Positions 14,401-21,056 of a stretch of DNA of 21,065 bases are shown here, one piece after another. Positions within the stretch are counted from its first letter, which is position 1, and the number at the start of each line of letters is the position of its first letter. The position numbers and the translations under genes are program-made. The DNA comes from JAXHTH01 sp034211115 (lineage in GTDB: Bacteria; Planctomycetota; Phycisphaerae; Phycisphaerales; SM1A02): the NCBI GenBank assembly GCA_034211115.1, contig JAXHTH010000087.1, positions 1-21,065 of the forward strand. The letters are read 5' to 3'. The notes beneath the pieces were generated by a model that saw only the letters and a program-made list of their open reading frames with translations, did not search any database and had not been told where the DNA came from.

Positions 14401-17335
14401 GAGCTATTCGATGGTCCGTCCAGAGGAGCACACGGCGATGGTGCCCCCGGAGGATCGCGAGCGGATCGAGCGTCAGTTCAAGAACCCGGATTCGGACGTC
14501 GTGAACTGCCTCGTCTGCACGCCGACCCTCGAGCTCGGCGTCGATATCGGCGCCCTCGACGCCATCCTGATGCGGAACGTGCCACCGCTGCCTGCGCACT
14601 ACTGGCAGCGCGCGGGTCGCGCGGGACGTCGCCATCGCATGGCCGTCGACGTCGCGTATTGCCAGGCGTCGAGCCACGACCACGCCTACTACCATGATCC
14701 CCTCAAGATGCTCGCGGGGCGAATCGATCCGCCGGCGTTTAACTTGCGCAACGACGTGATGGTCGCCAAGCATGTGCACGCGACGACGCTGACGCGTCTG
14801 GGGCAGCTCACCCGTGACGCGTCGTTGCCAGAGGCTACACGCGTGGCCCTGGACCAGATGCTCAAGGAGACGTTCCCCACAACCATCACGAGCTACCTCT
14901 TCGATGAGTCCGGCGCCGTGCGGACGACCGAGTTCGACCCGTCCGCTTTTCGCGACGCGATTCATGCCAACGAGGCGGACTTGATCACGTACGTCGAGAG
15001 CGCCTTCCGACAGGGATGGCCCGACACGGACGCGGAAGTCGTGGAGCAAGACGCACTGACAGGTCACATCACCGGCGCCGCCGATGAGCTCGAGCGCGTC
15101 GTGACTCGCCTTCGCCGACGTCTGCTGTGGGCGATGGAGCAGATCAGGCGTCTCAACCGGATTCGCGAGAACCAAGGTGACCTGAACCCGGAGGAGGAGT
15201 CGCAGTACCGTCGCTGCGACCGGATGATCAAGAAGATGAAAGGGACGCTCCGCCGCAGACGCCAGGAGCCGGAAGGCTACGAGGACGTCTACACGTACGG
15301 CGTGCTCGCCCGCGAGGGTTTCCTGCCTGGGTATGGCCTCGAGTCCGGGCAAGTCGTGGGCTTCGCCGAGATTCCGTTCTGGGTCGAAGGGCCGCGGGAC
15401 TTCGTGCTGCCGCGGCCGCCATCGATGGCGATCCGCGAGTACGTGCCCGGCAACCTCATCTACGCCAACGGCAATAAGTTCGTCGCTCGGCAATTCCGCC
15501 TTGAAGCCGATGAACGGACGATCGACATGCCGCACTTCGAGGTCTCGACTGAGCGCGAAGCCGTCGCGGAGACGAATCTCGCGGCGGCGACGTCGAGCGT
15601 ATCATCCGTGGTCGTCCCGGCCGTGGCGATCTGTGACGTCGACCTGACGCACTCGTCGCACATCTCCGACGAGGAGGAGTACCGCTTCCAGATGGGTGTG
15701 TCGGTGTATGGCCGCGACAAGGGCTTGCACAACGGCGGAACGGCCCACAAGTGGGGCGAGCGTGCTCTGCACTTTCGCCGGGGTGTACACCTGACTCTTG
15801 TCAACGTCGGCGCCAATCTGGCGATCCGACAGCACGATCGCTACGGCTACCCGGTCTGCACCGTCTGCGGGCAGAGCGTCTCCCCGCTCTCCTCGGAGCG
15901 GCAGCGCGAGCACTTCGCCGACGATCATCGACAGCGGTGTGGGCGAGCCGTCGAACACATCGGCTTCTTTACTGACATCGTCGCCGACGCCATCACGCTG
16001 CCCGCCTGTCCGTCGCGGGAAGAGGCGTACAGCGTGCTCGAGGCCCTGCGCTTCGCGGCCGCCGATCGGCTCGACATGATTCTCGAAGACCTCCAAATCC
16101 TGGTCATCGGGTATGTTGATCGGGACGAGGTCGATGGGCTGCTGTGGGACCCCATGCCCGGTGGGTCTGGGCTTCTGGAAAGGCTCATCGAGCTGTTCCC
16201 GGAGATTGTGCAGTCCGCGCTCGATCTTGTGGAAAACTGCCCGGCCGCGTGCGATCGCTCGTGCATCGACTGCCTTCAGACCTACCGCAACTCCTTCTAT
16301 CACAAGCATCTCGACCGAATCGTTGTTGCCGAGCGGCTACGGGCGTGGGGCGATCGGCTCACTGTTTCGCATGAGATTCCGGCGCGACTCCCCAGCCCAG
16401 CGGAGACCGGGGGCGAAGCGCTTCCGGTGAACCAGGCCGAACGGCTGCTCAAGGAGCTGCTGATCGCCGCGGGGTTCCCCGAGGGGACAGGGGGCGAGCA
16501 GCTCCGGCTCGATCGCGTGCTTGGCACAACGACACCGGACGTGATCTACCGCGGCCCCGACCATGACGATGACGAGGGGATCTGTATCTACCTCGACGGT
16601 CTGTCCGGCCACATCCATGGCAACCCGACAACCGCGGGCCGCGATCGCGAGATCAGGGATTGGCTGCGGAACAACGGCTACGAAGTGATCGAGATCGCCG
16701 CCTCGGATCTGTACGACAGCGGGAAGATGCAACAGCACTTCCGCCGCTTGGCCGGCTACCTGCACGAGCGGGAGCTGCGTTCACGTATTCGCGAGGACGA
16801 TAGCTGGTTTGAGAGGGGTCACGACGCCGCTTCAGGCGCTGCACCGCTGCCGTTCCGTCGGGTCACGCCCACGGAAGCCGACCGATTCAGCACGTGCGTT
16901 CCGCTAATGACGCTCGAGGCGGCGGCCGGAGCATTCGGAGAGTCGCACGAGGTTGAGTTCGACGACTGGGTCGAGCTCGACGGCTCTAGGCGGATCGAAC
17001 GAGGCATGTTCGTCGCACGGATCGTCGGGCGATCGATGGAGCCCCGCATTCCGGACGGATCGTACGGCCTCTTCAGGGCAAACCTTGCGGGCTCGCGGAA
17101 TGGTCGAATCGTGCTGGTTCAGCATCACGACATCAGTGATCCCGAGCATGGCGGCCGCTACACCGTAAAGCGCTATCGCAGTGAGAAGGTGGAGTCCGAG
17201 GATGGATCGTGGAGGCACGTGAGGATCGTGCTCGAGCCGTTCAACGCAGAGTTCGAGCCGATCACGCTGCAGGTGGATGACGAGACGGAGGTCGCGATCA
17301 TTGCGGAACTGGTTGAAGTGCTGGGTACGAGTTGA
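11411..17335 (+). CDS. DISARM/Druantia-like DEAH helicase with DUF1998, possible nuclease fold and C-terminal S24 (LexA-like) peptidase domain
   Basis: A 1974-residue helicase. Motif I is GTGSGKT at 111-117, DEAH at 267-270, the SAT motif follows, and QRAGRAGRR starts at 1066. Cysteine pairs suggest zinc ribbons at 511/514, 583/586 with 597/600, and 955/958 with 971/976. The cluster C1610, C1614, C1618, C1621 followed by LQTYRN...HKHLDR is typical of DUF1998 (MZB), found in DISARM DrmB and Druantia DruE. Residues about 1700-1775 (PD at 1709-1710, YLDG at 1727-1730, then RDREIRDWL...GYEVIEI) resemble a Vsr/DUF559 endonuclease-like fold with an incomplete motif. The C-terminus is an S24 peptidase domain with Ser1875 in GRSMEP, Lys1920 in YTVKRYR and a possible Ala1839-Gly1840 cleavage site. 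It starts three bases after abiEii. Its first 32 codons recur in both scars. The helicase class is sure; nuclease and protease activity are inference. Confidence 0.9.
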   Translation: MALNPITYTEKIVSSFLKYQVTAYPFADERLHRQLRELLSLEVTRDTPLLQGPYVSLSRPFRQGATVEALVEGGVLHTHLRQLIPFEHVYGHQEQALRAIHDSRTTLISTGTGSGKTECFLYPIISRCLQLRDDGATPGISAVIVYPMNALAEDQLARLRELLAGTGITFGMYVGSTPSYERDVVGVRLPATASRAEYLARLEEVRREQRGVAVHPPEEVCSREVMRTAGRQPRILLTNVKQLELLLTRQVDIELFADARLDHLVFDEAHTFTGAQGAETACLIRRLRQFCGRSEQDTVCVATSATIVDESDPQAARKFASRFFGVPQGRVETVNEAYEPEVWRSGRTVPPPPSDAPGRVLERCLAAVDDDEPDTAVRDAYRLLAGVDLPSGDWEAALHEALSSNELVYQINEALDSPRALRELLDDLAERVGRAVTEEELLCWLTLGAAARRDGRPLLRPVVHGFIRGIAGAVVTFPEEHEGPKLWLAAEDEIEAAGDDSARLRLPLTTCTTCGQHYYVTWLKDFEFIARAPSGGTAEGSAMFWEPLDEAAGGRRVVLVDEIVGADDEEEPPSARTAPLWFCRHCGAAHPEAFDRCLGCGMAVEPVELYAIRQKKETPGYLTSCLACKAAGRRWGNGYREPARPVRATTVADVHVLGQDMVHNAERKRLLVFADNRQEAAFQAGWMKDHARRFRLRALMAEQLRPEGVAIGDLTHALDDLFERDDALSKTLAPEVWRVARKEGTGQRHRQERRKFLRMQVLRELVLSPRQVIGLEPWGRLRIDYDVLVPTVPLIQRYADRLGVPAEDLRDGIATLLDYLRRNRVLFDPDTRTFSKYWGDGDLEIMQGYLPQYGAPVGTKLSGEIEEGPCQTRRWIGSGGETNFQNMVKKWGLEPDHVNDFLAELFEFLKSDDVKILIPARLTGWHGNRLPGSAGLYQVNADRMSLTPHRGAFRCRRCRRLVARRTPNLVCPGYRCEGTLEFVRDQRDNYDLQLLDESYSMVRPEEHTAMVPPEDRERIERQFKNPDSDVVNCLVCTPTLELGVDIGALDAILMRNVPPLPAHYWQRAGRAGRRHRMAVDVAYCQASSHDHAYYHDPLKMLAGRIDPPAFNLRNDVMVAKHVHATTLTRLGQLTRDASLPEATRVALDQMLKETFPTTITSYLFDESGAVRTTEFDPSAFRDAIHANEADLITYVESAFRQGWPDTDAEVVEQDALTGHITGAADELERVVTRLRRRLLWAMEQIRRLNRIRENQGDLNPEEESQYRRCDRMIKKMKGTLRRRRQEPEGYEDVYTYGVLAREGFLPGYGLESGQVVGFAEIPFWVEGPRDFVLPRPPSMAIREYVPGNLIYANGNKFVARQFRLEADERTIDMPHFEVSTEREAVAETNLAAATSSVSSVVVPAVAICDVDLTHSSHISDEEEYRFQMGVSVYGRDKGLHNGGTAHKWGERALHFRRGVHLTLVNVGANLAIRQHDRYGYPVCTVCGQSVSPLSSERQREHFADDHRQRCGRAVEHIGFFTDIVADAITLPACPSREEAYSVLEALRFAAADRLDMILEDLQILVIGYVDRDEVDGLLWDPMPGGSGLLERLIELFPEIVQSALDLVENCPAACDRSCIDCLQTYRNSFYHKHLDRIVVAERLRAWGDRLTVSHEIPARLPSPAETGGEALPVNQAERLLKELLIAAGFPEGTGGEQLRLDRVLGTTTPDVIYRGPDHDDDEGICIYLDGLSGHIHGNPTTAGRDREIRDWLRNNGYEVIEIAASDLYDSGKMQQHFRRLAGYLHERELRSRIREDDSWFERGHDAASGAAPLPFRRVTPTEADRFSTCVPLMTLEAAAGAFGESHEVEFDDWVELDGSRRIERGMFVARIVGRSMEPRIPDGSYGLFRANLAGSRNGRIVLVQHHDISDPEHGGRYTVKRYRSEKVESEDGSWRHVRIVLEPFNAEFEPITLQVDDETEVAIIAELVEVLGTS

Positions 17336-17552
17336 GAGTGCGGTCAGTACCGGAGATGGCGGCGCTGCATGAGCGACTGGCCCGTCGATGTCAAACTGCC
17401 CGACCTCCTACGCGACCGCAAGGATGAATCTCATCGGACGTTGTGTCGAGCGCGGGATCTAGCCGGCCCGACGAGCAATGGCGAGAGTGATAGAATCCAG
17501 CTCATTGGTGATGTCAACAGCGTGATGACCCCACCGCAACTGGGACCGGGAA
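17336..17552. other. spacer between defence block and mobile-element block
   Basis: This 217-base stretch separates the helicase stop from the next convincing gene. It contains a 70-codon frame (ATG 17369 to 17581) that overlaps the next gene by 29 bases, has only a GGAG 14 bases upstream, and resembles no family I know; I do not call it. A TAGAAT (17491-17496) could be a -10 element, but I find no matching -35. No clear terminator hairpin with a T-tract is visible. Confidence 0.4.
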
Positions 17553-18047
17553 ATGGCCGGACGACCGAAGAAGATGGCTGAACGGGCGACGGAGCTGGAC
17601 ACGATGGCGTCCGCCCTCGCCGTGGAGGTCTTCGCGGCGGCGCCGGAGCAGTATCGGGGCGCGGACTCGGATCCGAGGGACGCGATCGGGGCGCTGTGGA
17701 AGCGCTGCGTGTCGGACGCGATCCGCCTCTCCCTGCAAATGGAGGTGCTCGCGGACCTGCTGCGGAAGAAGGCTGGGCTCGCGACGGTGCCGGAGCCCGA
17801 CGAAGAGGAGGAGGAGACGGAGGGCGAGCCGTGTGGTGAGGGGGCGGCCGAGCTCTTGGCCGAGGATCGGACGGAGGTGCCGGCCTCCAACAAGCCCAAG
17901 CGCCCCGAGGAGCACGCGATGGGCGAGGGGCTTTACGAGCAGGTCTTCCGGCAGTCGAGGACGCTGAAGATCGCCCGTCAGGTCGCCAAGGCCGAGGGAG
18001 CTGTTGGGCGACGGCCGGGAACGAAAGACCCAGATCCAGTGGATTGA
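17553..18047 (+). CDS. hypothetical protein, 164 aa, acidic linker
   Basis: I do not recognise this protein. It begins MAGRPKK, a basic start seen in small DNA-associated phage and mobile-element proteins. A predicted helical region follows (about residues 8-70, ending in LSLQMEVLADLLRKKAGL), then an acidic stretch of Glu/Asp (about 76-92), and a helical C-terminus (about 123-150, YEQVFRQSRTLKIARQVAKAE). ATG 17553 has a purine-rich upstream sequence (GGGACCGGG). It ends at TGA 18045-18047, 104 bases before the integrase start. Its position beside the recombinase suggests a role in the mobile element, for example as an accessory DNA-binding protein, but nothing in the sequence proves this. Confidence 0.6.
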   Translation: MAGRPKKMAERATELDTMASALAVEVFAAAPEQYRGADSDPRDAIGALWKRCVSDAIRLSLQMEVLADLLRKKAGLATVPEPDEEEEETEGEPCGEGAAELLAEDRTEVPASNKPKRPEEHAMGEGLYEQVFRQSRTLKIARQVAKAEGAVGRRPGTKDPDPVD

Positions 18048-18080
18048 CGCACTGCTCGGGCACGAGCAGGCGGATTCCGC

Positions 18081-18109
18081 TTGACGGGCCCCATGCCAGC
18101 GGCTACTCT
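18081..18109 (+). promoter_or_regulatory. candidate integrase promoter
   Basis: TTGACG (18081-18086) matches the -35 consensus at five of six positions. TACTCT (18104-18109), 17 bases downstream, matches the -10 at positions 1, 2 and 6. The surrounding bases 18104-18135 are AT-rich against the local background. A start near 18116 would leave a leader of about 36 bases before ATG 18152. This is a moderate match and unproven. Confidence 0.4.
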
Positions 18110-18151
18110 ACTTATGAGAATGTAGATTTGTCTGATGGGGACAGCACGCCG

Positions 18152-19159
18152 ATGCCACGCACTGGAAGCCGCGAATCCGAGGCCTACTGGATGGAGCAAC
18201 ACCCGCCCTCACGGGCTTGTGATCCCACCAATGCCTACCTCGACAGGCTCAGCCCGGGCTCACGGCGGACCATGCACCAAGCCCTGCGAGCCCTCGCCGC
18301 CCACATTCTCAGCCGGTCGGATCCTGCGGAGATCGACCCCGGCAGGTTCCGCTGGGACCGGCTGCGACGGGAGGACACCGTCCGGCTCCGGCACGACCTC
18401 GCCGAGAGGTACGCCCCGGCGACCGCGAACAAGCTCCTGTCCGCCCTCCGCGGCGTCCTGCGGGCTGCCCGCGATCTGGAACTCCTGAGCGAGGAGGAGT
18501 ACCAAGGCGCCGCGCGTTTGCGGCAGATTCGCCCGGTCGAAGACCCCGCCACGAGGACCCTTGAGACCGGCGAGCTCCGGGCCCTGTTCACCGCGTGCGC
18601 GGCCGACCACACCGCCGCCGGCCGCCGGGACGCGGCCCTGCTGGCCATCATCCTCATCACCGGCGCGCGTCGTGCCGAAGCGGTCAGCCTCGACGTGGGC
18701 GATTACGAGCGGTCAACCGGAACGCTGCACATCCGGTCGGACCTTGAGGGACGGGACCGCCGCGTGAAGCTGCCGGCCTCGGCGCGGAAAGCAGTGAATG
18801 CTTGGCTGGATGTCCGGGGTGACGAGCCCGGTCCGCTGCTGCTCCCGGTCGATCGCGGCGGCATCATCCGCTTCCGCCGCCTCACCGATCAGGCGATCTA
18901 CGAGATCCTCAAACGGCTCGCGGCCCGGGCCGGCGTCGAGCACATCACCGCCCGCGACCTGCGCCGCACGTTCGTGGTGGCGCTCATCGCCTCCGATCTG
19001 GACCTGCAGACCGTCCAGAAGCGCGTAGGCCACGCGAGCTGGATGACCACCGCGATGTACCAGTCGATCGCCAAGCGGCGCGATCTCTCGCGATCGGTGC
19101 CCTTGGAAGTCCCCTACGTCCCACCGAAGCAGAGGAGGGCCAAACGCCATGGCACATGA
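18152..19159 (+). CDS. tyrosine recombinase / site-specific integrase
   Basis: A 335-residue tyrosine recombinase, the enzyme that integrates and excises mobile DNA by strand exchange. The N-terminal SAM-like core-binding domain spans about residues 25-130 (NAYLDRLSPGSRRTM ... LRGVLRAARDLELL). The catalytic part has Arg173 in TGARRAE, Arg271 in ARDLRRT, the VGHASW histidine and the nucleophile Tyr303 in TAMYQSI. The usual box II histidine (HxLR) is replaced by Arg268. I prefer ATG 18152; a frame from TTG 18044 only overlaps the previous gene, and ATG 18191 with GAGG at 18178-18181 is an alternative. The stop overlaps the following gene by 11 bases. It implies that this side of the island is, or was, a mobile element. 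No attachment site was identified with confidence. Confidence 0.88.
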   Translation: MPRTGSRESEAYWMEQHPPSRACDPTNAYLDRLSPGSRRTMHQALRALAAHILSRSDPAEIDPGRFRWDRLRREDTVRLRHDLAERYAPATANKLLSALRGVLRAARDLELLSEEEYQGAARLRQIRPVEDPATRTLETGELRALFTACAADHTAAGRRDAALLAIILITGARRAEAVSLDVGDYERSTGTLHIRSDLEGRDRRVKLPASARKAVNAWLDVRGDEPGPLLLPVDRGGIIRFRRLTDQAIYEILKRLAARAGVEHITARDLRRTFVVALIASDLDLQTVQKRVGHASWMTTAMYQSIAKRRDLSRSVPLEVPYVPPKQRRAKRHGT

Positions 19160-20147
19160 ACTACACATCCAGAACGGCAAGGCATCGATGATGTACTACG
19201 GCGATCCGCCGTGGCACGGGCTGGGCACCCGCCTCGACAAGCCGGCGACCTCGGCGGAGGCGATCAAGGCCGCCAACCTCGACTGGCAGGTCACGCTGAA
19301 GCCGCTGCTCGCCTTCGACGAAGCCGGGACGGCCCCGGCCAAGCAGAGGTTAGCTGTGGTCCGTGAGGATCTGTGGGGGCAGGCGAATTGCCCGGTGTTC
19401 GGCGTGGTGTACGCGGGCTACACGCCCCTCCAGAACGCCGAGGCGTTCGCCTTCTTCGACTCCCTCGTGGGGAACAAGACGGCCATCTATCACACCGCCG
19501 GCGCCCTCGGGCAGGGCGAGCGGGTGTGGATCCTCGCCAAGCTGCCCGACGAGATCCGGGTCGTCGGGGACGACATCGCTGAGAAGTACCTGCTCTTGAG
19601 CACCGGCCACGACGGCCGCACGAGCGTCCAGTTGCGTTTCACGCCCGTGAGGGTCGTGTGCAATAACACGCTCTCGATGGCTCTCCAGCGGGACGCCGGC
19701 GTCAGCGTGGCCCATACTCCGGAGCTGTTCAGAGGCCTTCGGGACGCCAAGGTGGCGTTGGGCCTGATCCAGCGGCGGTATGGGGAGATCGAGCGGTCGT
19801 TCCAGCGGTTGGCGCAGGTCCCGATGACCGGCTCCCGCCTCGACGACTACCTGCGACTGGTCTTCCCGGATCCGAGGAATCGCGACGACGAGACCCAACT
19901 CCGGCACGTGCTGGAGCACCGTCAGGCCGCGGCGAGGCACTTTGCCGAGGGTCCGGGCAACGACGCCAAGGACGTGCAAGGAACGCTCTGGGCGGCCTAC
20001 AACGGCGTCACGGGCTACATCGACTACGGCCGGCCGCGGTACACGGGCAGCCGCCGGCTCAGGAACATCTGGTTCGGACAGGGCGCGAAGCAGAAGGTGC
20101 GTGCCCACGCCATCGCCCAGCGCCTCGCCTCGACGTGGCTGAACTGA
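19149..20147 (+). CDS. DUF932 / TIGR03299-type phage- or plasmid-like protein
   Basis: A 332-residue protein of the DUF932 family, TIGR03299-like. The family start is clear: MAHELHIQNGKASMMYYGD then PWHGLGT, followed by LDWQVTLKP, and later the VRVVCNNTLSMAL segment that is the most conserved part of these proteins. Members occur on phages, plasmids and integrative elements; the biochemical role is unknown to me. ATG 19149 has AGGAGG at 19133-19138, ten bases upstream, and the gene overlaps the integrase by 11 bases, so the two are probably co-expressed. The protein looks complete, ending at TGA 20145-20147. GC and codon style match the integrase rather than the low-GC cargo genes. Confidence 0.82.
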   Translation: MAHELHIQNGKASMMYYGDPPWHGLGTRLDKPATSAEAIKAANLDWQVTLKPLLAFDEAGTAPAKQRLAVVREDLWGQANCPVFGVVYAGYTPLQNAEAFAFFDSLVGNKTAIYHTAGALGQGERVWILAKLPDEIRVVGDDIAEKYLLLSTGHDGRTSVQLRFTPVRVVCNNTLSMALQRDAGVSVAHTPELFRGLRDAKVALGLIQRRYGEIERSFQRLAQVPMTGSRLDDYLRLVFPDPRNRDDETQLRHVLEHRQAAARHFAEGPGNDAKDVQGTLWAAYNGVTGYIDYGRPRYTGSRRLRNIWFGQGAKQKVRAHAIAQRLASTWLN

Positions 20148-20172
20148 GACCCGAACAGGAGGATGAGGATCC

Positions 20173-20757
20173 ATGCGACTCTCGCCCCGTTTCGATGACG
20201 CCCTCGTCTATGCCGCCGACCTTCACCGCGAGCAGGAGCGGAAGGGCAGCGGGGTGCCGTACTTCACCCACCTGATGATCGTCGCGGCGACCGTCCTCGA
20301 ACACGGCGCCGACGAGGACACGGCGATCGCGGCCCTCCTGCACGATGCCGTGGAGGATCAGGGTGGAGAGCCGGTGCTGGAGGATATCCGCCGGCGTTTT
20401 GGGGATCGGGTCGCCTCGCTCGTCGACGGCTGCTCCGACGCCGCCCCGCTCCCCGGCGAGGAGAAGCCGCCGTGGCGGGAGCGGAAGACGGCGTACCTCG
20501 CGCATCTCCCAGAAGCGTGCGACGAGGTCCGCCTCATCAGCGCCGCCGACAAGCTGCACAACATCCGGTGCGTGCTCGCCGACTACCGGGAACAGGGCGA
20601 GGGGCTGTGGTCCCGATTCAAGGGGGGTCGAGAGGGGACGCTCTGGTACTTCCGCGCGATCGCGGACATCTTCCGGTCCCATGGCCCCCGGCACCTCGGC
20701 GAGGAGATTACCAAGACGCTCGACGAGCTTGATCGCCTCCTCGCGGCCGGAGAGTGA
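20173..20757 (+). CDS. RelA/SpoT-type HD hydrolase, small (possible alarmone hydrolase)
   Basis: A 194-residue HD-domain metallohydrolase most like the hydrolase half of RelA/SpoT proteins and stand-alone small alarmone hydrolases (MESH1-like), which remove pyrophosphate from (p)ppGpp. Candidate metal ligands are His33 (YFTH), His57-Asp58 in ALLHDAVED with Glu61-Asp62, and Asp126 in SAADKLHNI. The FGDRVASLVDG segment (76-86) is also typical. No synthetase domain is present. ATG 20173 has AGGAGG at 20157-20162. It lies 25 bases after the DUF932 gene, so is likely in the same operon. On a mobile element it might damp the stringent response or act on a phage-related nucleotide; the substrate is not evident from sequence. 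A general HD phosphohydrolase is the alternative. Confidence 0.8.
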   Translation: MRLSPRFDDALVYAADLHREQERKGSGVPYFTHLMIVAATVLEHGADEDTAIAALLHDAVEDQGGEPVLEDIRRRFGDRVASLVDGCSDAAPLPGEEKPPWRERKTAYLAHLPEACDEVRLISAADKLHNIRCVLADYREQGEGLWSRFKGGREGTLWYFRAIADIFRSHGPRHLGEEITKTLDELDRLLAAGE

Positions 20758-20771
20758 ACGGTGACGGCATC

Positions 20772-20805
20772 GCGCGTTGCTTGACGCTGCCCTCAAGCAA
20801 CGCGC
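20772..20805 (+). terminator. perfect 13-bp stem-loop after HD gene, possible terminator
   Basis: Left arm GCGCGTTGCTTGA (20772-20784) and right arm TCAAGCAACGCGC (20793-20805) are perfectly complementary with an 8-base loop. It lies 14 bases past the HD gene stop, which suits a transcription end or mRNA-stabilising hairpin. There is no following T-tract, so a classical intrinsic terminator is not certain, and a protein-binding dyad is possible. Confidence 0.5.
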
Positions 20806-21038
20806 TACCGAACGTCGATTACTGATGCCTCAGCGGGGGTGAAGCTAACTTGGCCGGATGCGCGAGGCTGCCCCGCGCGCGTGCGTGTGCATTGCATCGG
20901 TGGAGGTGAATTCGCAGCACGTGCAAGGGGCCGCCACGATAGGGGCATTTCCCAGGTTTGGCGATGGACCGGCGAGACACAGGAAGGCGTCTCGGAGATA
21001 ATCCGGGCGAAGTCCCGGCGGCGACATGACTGATTGTC

Positions 21039-21056
21039 GGCCCATACGTATCGGCC
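21039..21056. repeat. imperfect 18-bp palindrome at window edge
   Basis: GGCC (21039-21042), the self-complementary core ATACGTAT (21044-21051) and GGCC (21053-21056) form a dyad with 16 of 18 symmetric positions. It is in a gene-free stretch and could be an operator for a gene beyond the window, or chance. Confidence 0.25.

Noticed and set aside
14207..15535. 442-codon open frame on the minus strand
   Set aside because: Antisense to the large helicase, including its motif VI; no domain and Arg/His/Val-rich shadow composition.
17369..17581. 70-codon frame between helicase and the 164-aa gene
   Set aside because: Poor ribosome-binding site spacing, overlap with the next gene and no recognisable features.
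18044..18151. integrase start at TTG 18044
   Set aside because: Overlaps the previous stop, has no ribosome-binding site, and the added residues cross a likely promoter; ATG 18152 is better.
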